This document shows, piece after piece, positions 1 through 6,621 of a DNA stretch of 30,110 bases (position 1 is the stretch's first letter; each line of letters starts with the position of its first letter). The stretch is from Limisphaerales bacterium. GTDB lineage: Bacteria; Verrucomicrobiota; Verrucomicrobiia; Limisphaerales; PALSA-1396. The notes under the pieces were generated by a model that saw nothing but the letters and a program-made list of their open reading frames with translations, was not told the DNA's origin and searched no databases. Made by a program: the position numbers and the translations under genes. The stretch covers positions 1 to 30,110 of the forward strand of contig PLJQ01000467.1 in assembly GCA_003140275.1 (NCBI GenBank). Direction: 5' to 3'.

Positions 1-281
1 ATCCAATCCTCGTGGCCGGGCAGGTAATCCGTCTCCAACGATAATTTAATGGTCAGGTTCGGATGATCGCGCCTGGCTTTTTGAACTTTCTCCACGTACT
101 CATCGAGTTGATCGATGCGCATGTGCCAATCGTCAAAATCGTCGCGGATCATGGGGTTGTGGTCGGACATCCCGATTTCTTTCAGCCCCAGGTTGAGCGC
201 GTGGGCGGCATATTCGGTCGGCTCGCCGGTTGCGTGGCGGCAGAGCGGAGTGTGCATGTGATAATCAGCAGGCAAAGCCAT
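1..281 (-). CDS. PHP-family phosphatase, histidinol-phosphatase-like (5' part only)
   Basis: The gene runs off the left edge, so only about the first 93 residues are visible. The protein begins MALPADYHMHTPLCRHATGE, the classic first motif of the PHP domain (D-x-H-x-H-T) that binds catalytic metals. A further metal motif, MSDHNPM, lies near residue 40. In the family this fold hydrolyses phosphoester bonds; HisJ/HisK-type members dephosphorylate L-histidinol phosphate in histidine synthesis. The spacing HMHTPLCRHATG is typical of that branch, but the C-terminal part that would settle the substrate is missing. The ATG at 279-281 is chosen because the metal motif follows within seven residues. 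No good ribosome binding site is visible. The gene diverges from purA. Confidence 0.8.
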   Translation of the reverse strand, partial: MALPADYHMHTPLCRHATGEPTEYAAHALNLGLKEIGMSDHNPMIRDDFDDWHMRIDQLDEYVEKVQKARRDHPNLTIKLSLETDYLPGHEDW

Positions 282-381
282 GAGTCAAAATTCAACCAAA
301 TTTGATTCGAGTTACGAGAACAAAAATATCGGCGGAAAAGTCTTCAACACCTCGCAGGTGGAAGTGTTTGAACGGGATTGA
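280..381 (+). CDS. possible 33-residue small ORF
   Basis: An open frame begins at the ATG at 280 and stops at TGA 379-381. The peptide starts MSQNSTKFDSSYENKNIGG and ends in a charged FERD. I recognise no family. Its start overlaps the start codon of the divergent PHP gene on the other strand, which argues against it. A transcript from here would run into the hairpins at 422-474. It could be a leader peptide of purA or part of a small RNA, or it could be chance. The composition looks reasonable for a peptide, but there is no clear ribosome binding site. Confidence 0.2.
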   Translation: MSQNSTKFDSSYENKNIGGKVFNTSQVEVFERD

Positions 382-421
382 GCAGGCGTTCATTCCAGCG
401 TTGACAGCCGCGCGTCGCCTC

Positions 422-440
422 TTTACCGTCCGCTGGTAAA
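422..440 (+). other. stem-loop in the purA leader
   Basis: TTTACC (422-427) and GGTAAA (435-440) form a 6-bp perfect stem with a 7-nt loop. It sits 13 nt before the terminator-like hairpin at 454-474. A second nested pairing, CCAGCG with CGCTGG, overlaps it, so the leader could switch between folds. No known riboswitch consensus was recognised. Confidence 0.4.
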
Positions 441-453
441 TAGCGTGCATTGA

Positions 454-480
454 CCCCGAATTTACATTTCGGGGCTTTTT
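454..480 (+). terminator. intrinsic terminator or attenuator just before purA
   Basis: CCCCGAA (454-460) pairs perfectly with TTCGGGG (468-474) around a 7-nt loop and is followed by CTTTTT. This is a textbook rho-independent terminator on the plus strand. No convincing upstream plus-strand gene needs it and purA begins 25 nt later, so it may end a small RNA or act as an attenuator in the purA leader. Confidence 0.7.
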
Positions 481-505
481 ATTGTCCGTGCGCAGCGATT
501 GAACT

Positions 506-1774
506 ATGGCAAATACAATTCTAGTCGGCGCCCAATGGGGCGATGAAGGCAAAGGCAAAATTATCGACGTGTTGACCGGGCAAGCCGACATCGTCGTCCG
601 CACCCAGGGCGGCAATAACGCCGGTCACACGGTCTTCCTCGGCCCCAAAAAGTATGTGCTGCACTTGGTGCCCTCCGGCATCCTCCGCAAAAAGAAAATC
701 TGCGTCATCGGCAACGGGGTGGTCGTGGACCCGGTCAACCTGGTCGAAGAAATCCGGGGACTCATCCGGCTCGGCATCAAAGTAGATGGCAACCTGTTGA
801 TCAGCGAAACTTCGCACCTGGTTTTTCCCTATCACCGCGAATTGGACGAGCAGCGCGAAATTCTCAAAGGCAAAAACAAAATCGGCACCACCAAACGCGG
901 CATCGGCCCGGCCTACGGCGACAAGGCGGCCCGCACCGGCCTGCGCATGATTGACCTGATCAACGCGGAGCGTTTTGCGGACAAGCTGGAACTCAAAATC
1001 AAAGAGAACAACGAAATCCTGAAGGCGTTCGGCGCGAAGCCGCTTTCCTTTAAATCGGTTCATGCCGCTTATCGCACCGCAGGTGATTACTTGAAGCCGT
1101 TCGTGGCCGATACGGTCGTGTTCCTCCATCACGCCTGTCAGCGCGGCAAGAATATTTTGTTTGAAGGCGCACAGGGAACGTTCCTCGACATCGACCACGG
1201 CACGTATCCCTTTGTCACTTCGTCGAACACCACGGCGGGCGGCGCATGCACCGGTTCGGGCGTGCCGCCGCATCGGATGGACCGCGTGGTCGGCGTGATG
1301 AAAGCCTACACGACGCGCGTGGGTGAAGGCCCGTTGCCCAGCGAGAACGATGAGATCGCCGATCTACTGCACAGCATGGGGCGTGAATTTGGCGCCACCA
1401 CGGGTCGCGCGCGCCGTTGCGGCTGGTTTGACGCGGTGGCCACCCGTCACGCCACCATGGTCAATGGCATCGACGAACTGGCCGTAACGAACCTGGACGG
1501 ATTGGATTCGTTGGAAACCATCAAGGTTTGCGTGGGCTACCGTATCGGATCAAAACGCTACGAGTACGTGCCCAGCGATATCGAACTGTTCTCACGGTGC
1601 GAACCGGTATATGTCGAATTCCCCGGTTGGCAAACGCCCACCAGCAAGATTCGCAAATGGAAAGACCTGCCCGCCAGGGCGCGTTCCTACTTGAAGGCCA
1701 TTGCGGAGTTGTCCGGCGCGAAGTTGACGATTGCCTCGGTAGGGCCGGCCAGGGAGCAGACGATTTTTGTTTGA
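506..1774 (+). CDS. purA: adenylosuccinate synthetase
   Basis: PurA makes adenylosuccinate from IMP, aspartate and GTP, the first step of AMP synthesis, in the cytosol. The protein (422 residues, the usual length) starts with the GTP-binding loop GAQWGDEGKGKIID, in which the catalytic Asp lies. NNAGHT near residue 38 carries the catalytic His. The IMP-binding segment GTTKRGIGPAYGDKAAR is near residue 127, and the aspartate/GTP-binding TTGRARRCGWFDAVATRH is near residue 298. The ATG at 506 gives a start typical of the family. It is preceded by a strong terminator-like hairpin at 454-480, which suggests leader control. uppS follows after a 24-nt gap, so the block is probably co-transcribed. Confidence 0.98.
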   Translation: MANTILVGAQWGDEGKGKIIDVLTGQADIVVRTQGGNNAGHTVFLGPKKYVLHLVPSGILRKKKICVIGNGVVVDPVNLVEEIRGLIRLGIKVDGNLLISETSHLVFPYHRELDEQREILKGKNKIGTTKRGIGPAYGDKAARTGLRMIDLINAERFADKLELKIKENNEILKAFGAKPLSFKSVHAAYRTAGDYLKPFVADTVVFLHHACQRGKNILFEGAQGTFLDIDHGTYPFVTSSNTTAGGACTGSGVPPHRMDRVVGVMKAYTTRVGEGPLPSENDEIADLLHSMGREFGATTGRARRCGWFDAVATRHATMVNGIDELAVTNLDGLDSLETIKVCVGYRIGSKRYEYVPSDIELFSRCEPVYVEFPGWQTPTSKIRKWKDLPARARSYLKAIAELSGAKLTIASVGPAREQTIFV

Positions 1775-1798
1775 GCAGTCGGATGCGGGAAAAGCCTG

Positions 1799-2536
1799 AT
1801 GAGCGCCGCTTCACCCCATTTAAGTGCTGACGCGAAGGCCGACCTGCCGCGTCATGTGGCCATCATCATGGATGGCAACGGACGTTGGGCGAGGGAGCGT
1901 CATTTGCCGCGCATTGAAGGCCATCGCGCGGGTGCCGAATCGGCCCGGGTCATCATTCGGATGGCGGGCGAACTCGGCATCAAATACCTCACGCTCTATG
2001 CTTTTTCGGTCGAGAACTGGAATCGCCCCAAGGACGAGGTGGACGCGCTGATGAAATATCTCATTCACTATCTCAAAAGTGAAACACCGGAGTTGAACAA
2101 GAACAATGTGCGGCTGGAGGTCATTGGCCAGATTTATCGACTGCCCGAAAATGTGCAGGAGCAACTCAAAAAGTCCATCCAGACGCTTTCGAAAAACAAC
2201 GGTCTGACACTCATTATGGCGTTGAGTTATGGAGGCCGGACGGAGATCGTGGATGCGGTGCGCAGCATCGCGGAGAAGGTAAAGCAAGGCAAAGTCGATC
2301 CTGCGGACATTACCGAGCAGGTTTTTGCGCAACACCTTTACACGCGAAGCTGGCCCGACCCGGACGTGCTGATCCGTACCAGCGGCGAAATGCGCGTGAG
2401 TAATTTTCTGTTGTGGCAGATTTCTTATGCCGAACTGGTGGTGACGCCCACGCTCTGGCCGGATTTTCGCAAGCCGCAATTCCTCGCCGCGTTGGAGGAA
2501 TACAATCGGAGACATCGGCGGTTTGGCGGGCTTTGA
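1799..2536 (+). CDS. uppS: isoprenyl (undecaprenyl) diphosphate synthase
   Basis: UppS condenses isopentenyl diphosphate units in cis onto farnesyl diphosphate to make the C55 carrier for cell-wall synthesis. The 245-residue protein carries all five family blocks: HVAIIMDGNGRWA (catalytic Asp, phosphate loop), HRAGAES, the YAFSVENWNRP substrate site, the LSYGGRTEIVDAV block, and RTSGEMRVSNFLLWQISYAE near the C terminus. The length is normal. The ATG at 1799 follows a purine-rich GGGAAAAG stretch. The gene sits between purA and cdsA; uppS-cdsA-dxr-rseP is a widely conserved envelope/isoprenoid cluster, so the substrate is probably the product of the pathway encoded by dxr and ispG here. Confidence 0.97.
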   Translation: MSAASPHLSADAKADLPRHVAIIMDGNGRWARERHLPRIEGHRAGAESARVIIRMAGELGIKYLTLYAFSVENWNRPKDEVDALMKYLIHYLKSETPELNKNNVRLEVIGQIYRLPENVQEQLKKSIQTLSKNNGLTLIMALSYGGRTEIVDAVRSIAEKVKQGKVDPADITEQVFAQHLYTRSWPDPDVLIRTSGEMRVSNFLLWQISYAELVVTPTLWPDFRKPQFLAALEEYNRRHRRFGGL

Positions 2537-2597
2537 AAAGCATCCGACGCAAATTCAAAACTAGACAGTTGTGGTCAGGGCGCTAACTTCTTCAGGC

Positions 2598-3518
2598 ATG
2601 CCCGATACCACTGTTCCTTCGCCGCAACTTTCCAAGACGAAAATCTTTCTCCGCCGTTTGCTGAGCTTCGTCGTGTTGTGGACGGTGGTTATCGCGGCAT
2701 TGTTTTCCGGGCACAAATGGATTTCCGATTATGTGTTCCTGGTCGTCATGGTTTTGCTGGGTGGCTTCGGGTTGGCTGAGTTTTACGGACTGGTGGAGAA
2801 GCGTGACCTGGTCTGCTTCAAAGGGTGGGGACTTTTTGGCGGGCTGCTGCTGATCGTGGCGACGTTCTTGCGAGTGTCCGGCACTTGGGGAAGCGACGAC
2901 GGGCGGGCACGGGTAAATGATTTTGAAACTAGTTTTCTTATCCTGTTCGTTTTGGGTCTGTGCCTGCGGCAATTCGTTTCGCGCAGCAACACCGCCGGAA
3001 TCCTCGCGATTTCAACCACGCTCTTCGGGCTGATGTATGTGCCGTGGCTGCTGAACTTCATTCAAAAGATCAATTTTTTTCCTGACATCGGCGACAACGG
3101 AAAATTCTACGTCCTTTACTTCATTCTCGTCACCAAGTTCAGCGATACGGGCGCTTACGTCGTCGGTTCCATGATCGGCAAACATAAAATGATTCCGCGT
3201 ATCAGCCCCGGCAAAACCTGGGAAGGATTCGGGGGGGCGATCGTGGTTTCGACCGCCGCGAGCATGGTCTTTGCGCACTTCCTCGGTGATAAAATGCCGG
3301 GCATGACGCTGACGCACGCGGTCGCGCTGGGTATTCTGTTGAGCGCCGCTGCGGTGTTGGGGGATTTGGTTGAATCGCTGTTCAAACGCGAAGCCGGCGT
3401 CAAGGATTCCGGGAAATTTTTCCCCGGCATCGGCGGCATTCTCGACTTGCTGGACAGTCTTTTGTTTAATGCACCAATCATGTATTTGTACCTGCGGTAT
3501 GTGCTGACGCACACGTGA
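2598..3518 (+). CDS. cdsA: phosphatidate cytidylyltransferase
   Basis: CdsA converts phosphatidic acid and CTP to CDP-diacylglycerol in the inner membrane. The 306-residue product has about eight hydrophobic segments and the CTP-transferase region with SDTGAYVVGSMIGKHK, SPGKTWEGFGGA and the C-terminal signature KDSGKFFPGIGGILDLLDS. In the usual signature this reads PGHGGxxDRxDS; here Ile replaces His and Leu replaces Arg, while the Asp residues are kept. A GTG at 2571 would add nine residues, but the ATG at 2598 fits better and neither has a clear ribosome binding site. The next gene starts only after a heptamer repeat array that begins 3 nt beyond the stop. Confidence 0.94.
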   Translation: MPDTTVPSPQLSKTKIFLRRLLSFVVLWTVVIAALFSGHKWISDYVFLVVMVLLGGFGLAEFYGLVEKRDLVCFKGWGLFGGLLLIVATFLRVSGTWGSDDGRARVNDFETSFLILFVLGLCLRQFVSRSNTAGILAISTTLFGLMYVPWLLNFIQKINFFPDIGDNGKFYVLYFILVTKFSDTGAYVVGSMIGKHKMIPRISPGKTWEGFGGAIVVSTAASMVFAHFLGDKMPGMTLTHAVALGILLSAAAVLGDLVESLFKREAGVKDSGKFFPGIGGILDLLDSLLFNAPIMYLYLRYVLTHT

Positions 3519-3521
3519 GGA

Positions 3522-3549
3522 ATTTACGATATGCGATTTACGACTGACG
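3522..3549 (+). repeat. heptanucleotide array, left arm of an inverted pair
   Basis: Four 7-bp units in register: ATTTACG, ATATGCG, ATTTACG, ACTGACG. The array starts 3 nt after the cdsA stop codon. The first 21 nt match the reverse complement of the array at 3952-3972 at 18 of 21 positions, so the two frame the four-helix-bundle gene as an inverted pair. Confidence 0.85.
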
Positions 3550-3596
3550 CGTGGTCACCAAATCGCGCACGTCCGATAAATCAACCCTGAATTGTT

Positions 3597-3956
3597 ATGA
3601 CACGTGAAGAAATGAAGCACCGGACAAAAGCATACGCCAACCGCGTGGTCCAGCTTTGTGCGGCGCTCCCTAAGAATTGGATCGCGCAAACGCTTGGCAG
3701 GCAACTGTTGCGTAGTGGAACGTCCGTTGGCGCGAATTACCGCGCCGTGTGCCGTGCCAAGTCGAACGCTGACTTCATCAACAAGCTGCGCGTGGTGGAA
3801 GAAGAGTGTGACGAATTCTTGTTTTGGATGGAACTACTCGTGGATAACACCTTGATCAAAGCCTCCCGGCTCCGCGAGTTGATGAAAGAGGGAAACGAGA
3901 TTCTCGCAATCGTGGTTTCGTCGGCAAAGACCGCTCGCACCTCCAGCCGCGCGTAA
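3597..3956 (+). CDS. four helix bundle protein (23S rRNA intervening-sequence/Avd-like)
   Basis: This 119-residue protein is wholly alpha-helical in pattern and carries the family hallmark LRSGTSVGANYRAVCRAKS near residues 38-56, followed by FINKLRVVEEECDEFLFWMELL. The family is encoded by intervening sequences in 23S rRNA genes of Leptospira and Coxiella, and the Avd protein of diversity-generating retroelements has the same fold. No catalytic role is established; nucleic-acid binding is suspected. The gene interrupts the uppS-cdsA-dxr series and is framed by inverted heptamer arrays (3522-3549 and 3952-3972). Its own TAA stop is inside the right array, and the next unit of that array supplies the dxr start codon. 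This looks like an inserted unit rather than an original operon member. Confidence 0.88.
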   Translation: MTREEMKHRTKAYANRVVQLCAALPKNWIAQTLGRQLLRSGTSVGANYRAVCRAKSNADFINKLRVVEEECDEFLFWMELLVDNTLIKASRLRELMKEGNEILAIVVSSAKTARTSSRA

Positions 3957-3972
3957 ATCGTGAATCGTAAAT
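3952..3972 (+). repeat. heptanucleotide array, right arm of an inverted pair
   Basis: Three units in register: CGTAAAT, CGTGAAT, CGTAAAT. The first contains the TAA stop of the four-helix-bundle gene, and the last overlaps the first two bases of the dxr start codon (3971-3973). It is the inverted counterpart of 3522-3542. Confidence 0.85.
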
Positions 3973-5107
3973 GAAGAACGTCGTGTTACTTGGCAGCACC
4001 GGTTCGATCGGCACCAGCACGATCAAGGTGGCGGAGGATTTGCCCGACCACATCCGGCTGCTCGGTTTGGCGGCGGGGAACAATATCGATCTGCTGCGGG
4101 AACAAACACGCAGGCATCGACCCGAAGCCATTTCCATCAGCGCTCCGGCAAAAGCGGCCGAATTACGGGATTCGCTGGGCGCGGTCACCGATGTTTATTC
4201 CGGTGGCGAAGGGTTGATCAAACTCGCCACGTTGCCGACGGCGGACATTGTGCTGATTGCCATTGTCGGCACCGCGGGGTTGCAGCCGGCACTGGCGGCC
4301 ATTCGCGCCGGCAAGGACATCGCCGTGGCGTCCAAGGAGATTCTGGTCATGGCCGGGGAAATTGTTATGAGCGAAGCGCGCAAACATGGCGTCCGCGTGC
4401 TGGCCGTGGACAGCGAGCACTCCGCCATCTTCCAATGTCTGGAAGACAAACCGCCCGGCTCGGTGCGATCACTTTGGTTGACGGCCTCCGGGGGACCGTT
4501 CCGTACCACACCCAAAGAAGACTTTGCGCATATCACCGTCGAACGCGCCCTAAAACATCCTTCGTGGGTGATGGGACAAAAAATCACGATCGATTCGGCC
4601 ACGCTCTTCAACAAAGGGCTGGAAATGATCGAAGCGCGCTGGTTGTTTGATATTGAGGTGGGTCGTGTGCGCGTGGTGGTGCATCCGCAGAGCGTGGTGC
4701 ATTCGATGGTTGAATTTGTGGATGGCTCGTTGATTGCCCAACTTTCCACACCGGACATGTGTTTGCCGATTCAATACGCGCTGACTTATCCCAATCGTGT
4801 GCGCAGCGAGCGGGTCCAAACAAATATCGCTCAGCTTGGCAGTTTGACATTCGAGGAGCCAGACCTGGAGCGTTTCCCGTCATTGAACCTGGCGCGCCGG
4901 GCGGGCGAGCTGGGCGGCACCATGCCCGCCGTATTGAACGCCGCGAACGAAGTGGCGGTCGAAGCCTTTGTGAACCGCCGGATCAGTTTTATACAAATCC
5001 CTCAAACCGTGGCGCGGGTCATGGATCGCCATGAGTTGGTCGCTCACCCGAAACTCGAAAAAATCCTTGAAGCTGACGCCTGGGCACGGAAAGAGGCGGT
5101 GGTGTGA
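3971..5107 (+). CDS. dxr: 1-deoxy-D-xylulose 5-phosphate reductoisomerase
   Basis: Dxr (IspC) rearranges and reduces DXP to MEP with NADPH, the first committed step of the MEP isoprenoid pathway. The 378-residue product begins with the NADPH loop LLGSTGSIGTSTIKV. It has the metal-binding AVDSEHSAIFQCLE near residue 147, the substrate loop TASGGPFRTTPKEDF, the flexible loop HPSWVMGQKITIDSATLFNKGLEMIEA, and HPQSVVHSMVEF. All catalytic residues I can place are present. The ATG at 3971 lies within the last unit of a heptamer repeat, so its translation start region was shaped by that repeat, and no ribosome binding site is visible. It works with ispG downstream. Confidence 0.97.
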   Translation: MKNVVLLGSTGSIGTSTIKVAEDLPDHIRLLGLAAGNNIDLLREQTRRHRPEAISISAPAKAAELRDSLGAVTDVYSGGEGLIKLATLPTADIVLIAIVGTAGLQPALAAIRAGKDIAVASKEILVMAGEIVMSEARKHGVRVLAVDSEHSAIFQCLEDKPPGSVRSLWLTASGGPFRTTPKEDFAHITVERALKHPSWVMGQKITIDSATLFNKGLEMIEARWLFDIEVGRVRVVVHPQSVVHSMVEFVDGSLIAQLSTPDMCLPIQYALTYPNRVRSERVQTNIAQLGSLTFEEPDLERFPSLNLARRAGELGGTMPAVLNAANEVAVEAFVNRRISFIQIPQTVARVMDRHELVAHPKLEKILEADAWARKEAVV

Positions 5108-5153
5108 ATTCGGGCGCGGCCCAGACTCGCTCGTCAAGCAATGTTTTCCAAGG

Positions 5154-5181
5154 TTGCCAGTTCCCGAATGGCCGGTATATT
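5154..5181 (+). promoter_or_regulatory. possible sigma-70 promoter for rseP-ispG
   Basis: TTGCCA (5154-5159) and TATATT (5176-5181) are separated by 16 nt in the 108-nt gap between dxr and rseP. A transcript would start just before the hairpin at 5189-5204. Confidence 0.4.
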
Positions 5182-5188
5182 GGATGCG

Positions 5189-5210
5189 CCGTCGTCTAAG
5201 GCGGTTTTTT
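5189..5210 (+). terminator. hairpin plus T-run directly before rseP
   Basis: CCGTC (5189-5193) can pair with GGCGG (5200-5204), with one G-U pair, and is followed by six T. The stem is short. It may weakly terminate read-through from dxr or be a 5' leader hairpin. The rseP ATG follows at 5216. Confidence 0.35.
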
Positions 5211-5215
5211 AATTA

Positions 5216-6616
5216 ATGACTATTTTTAACGTTTTGTATGTGGTCGGTGCAGTGTTGCTCTTGTTTGGCGCGGCAATTTTCGTCCATGAATTTGGCCATT
5301 ACTGGATGGCGCGGAAGCGCGGGATGAAAGTGGAGGCGTTTGCCATTGGATTCGGCCCAAAGATTCTTGGCTGGAAGAAAGACGGTATCGACTACGCCTG
5401 GCGACTCATTCCCGCCGGCGGCTACGTCAGGTTGCCGCAGATGATTACTTCTGAAACGTTGGAAGGGGGTAAATCATCGACCGACGAACCAATCCCGCCC
5501 GCCTCACCGCTTTCAAAAATCCTGGTGGCCTTTGCCGGACCATTCATGAACATCGTCTTTGCCTTCGTCATCGCCACCCTGATTTATTTTGTCGGCCTGC
5601 CGGTTGCGGTAAATCCGCCAATCATCGGTTACGTTGAGTTGGGTTCCGCCGAAGCCAAACTCGGAATCAAGGAAGGCGACCGGGTCATCTCAGTCAACGG
5701 AGAAAAGGTAAAGTCGTGGCAGGACGTGACCATGCACACGATTCTGGCGCGCACGAATGTGATGCCCGTGGTCCTCGATCGCGATGGCGTGAAAAACACT
5801 TATCAGTTGATTGCGAAGGTGAATGAAGCGGTCGGGCTGAAATTGTTGAACCTCGATCCCCGGGATCATCCTGAAGTTATGGAAGTCATCTCCGGTGGCG
5901 CTGCTGAAACAGCGAAACTCCAGGCCAAAGACGTTATCCTTTCCTTTGCAGGAGTGCCGGTTGCCAGTCGTGAACAATTGATTGATCTCATTCGGAAGCG
6001 GGGCGGCCAGGAAAGCGAAATCCGGCTGCAACGCGGCCAGGAAAAAATTACTCTCACGATTACTCCCCTGGTGGACCCTGCCACCAAACTCGGACGGATT
6101 GGCGCCGCTCTGGGCAGCAATTCGGCCATGGTTTATCAGGTGCAGCGACCAGGCCCGACGCCATGGGAACAGGTCGTTGACGTTTTCGATAAGACCATCA
6201 AAACCTTTAGCGCATTGATTCATTCCAAGGAAACGGGTGTCGGCGCGAAGGACTTAAGCGGGCCGGTGGGAATTCTCTCTGTTCTGGCAGCGCAGGTGAA
6301 TACTGATTACCGGCTGGCGCTTAGCTTTTTGGTGTTGCTGAACATTAACCTGGCGATTCTAAATCTATTGCCGGTGCCGGTGCTCGATGGCGGGCACATT
6401 ATGATGGCCATTCTTGAAAAGATCCGCCGGAGGCCGTTGAGCGTGAAGTTTGTGGAATACACCACCACGGTTTTTGCCGTGCTGCTGATATCCTTGATGT
6501 TATACGTTACATTTTTCGATATAAAGCGCGTTCGCTTTTTCAAATCGATGTTCCGAACCGATACCCAAATTGAGAACGTGGAAAAGCCGGCCCCGACCCC
6601 CAAACCCGCGAAGTAA
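5216..6616 (+). CDS. rseP: site-2 protease, RseP/MmpA family zinc metalloprotease with two PDZ domains
   Basis: RseP-type proteases cut transmembrane segments, for example of anti-sigma factors, inside the membrane. The 466-residue protein has an N-terminal membrane helix with the zinc motif HEFGH (residues 24-28) and a second conserved membrane motif, NLLPVPVLDGGH, near residue 385 whose Asp is the third zinc ligand. Two PDZ-like domains lie between them: around 135-205 (GSAEAKLGIKEGDRVISVNG) and 215-290 (AETAKLQAKDVILSFAGVPV). The C-terminal tail is Pro/Lys rich. The place after dxr matches the common cdsA-dxr-rseP order. It has its own candidate promoter at 5154-5181. The substrate cannot be told from this window because no sigma/anti-sigma pair is present. 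Confidence 0.95.
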   Translation: MTIFNVLYVVGAVLLLFGAAIFVHEFGHYWMARKRGMKVEAFAIGFGPKILGWKKDGIDYAWRLIPAGGYVRLPQMITSETLEGGKSSTDEPIPPASPLSKILVAFAGPFMNIVFAFVIATLIYFVGLPVAVNPPIIGYVELGSAEAKLGIKEGDRVISVNGEKVKSWQDVTMHTILARTNVMPVVLDRDGVKNTYQLIAKVNEAVGLKLLNLDPRDHPEVMEVISGGAAETAKLQAKDVILSFAGVPVASREQLIDLIRKRGGQESEIRLQRGQEKITLTITPLVDPATKLGRIGAALGSNSAMVYQVQRPGPTPWEQVVDVFDKTIKTFSALIHSKETGVGAKDLSGPVGILSVLAAQVNTDYRLALSFLVLLNINLAILNLLPVPVLDGGHIMMAILEKIRRRPLSVKFVEYTTTVFAVLLISLMLYVTFFDIKRVRFFKSMFRTDTQIENVEKPAPTPKPAK

Positions 6617-6621
6617 TTCTC

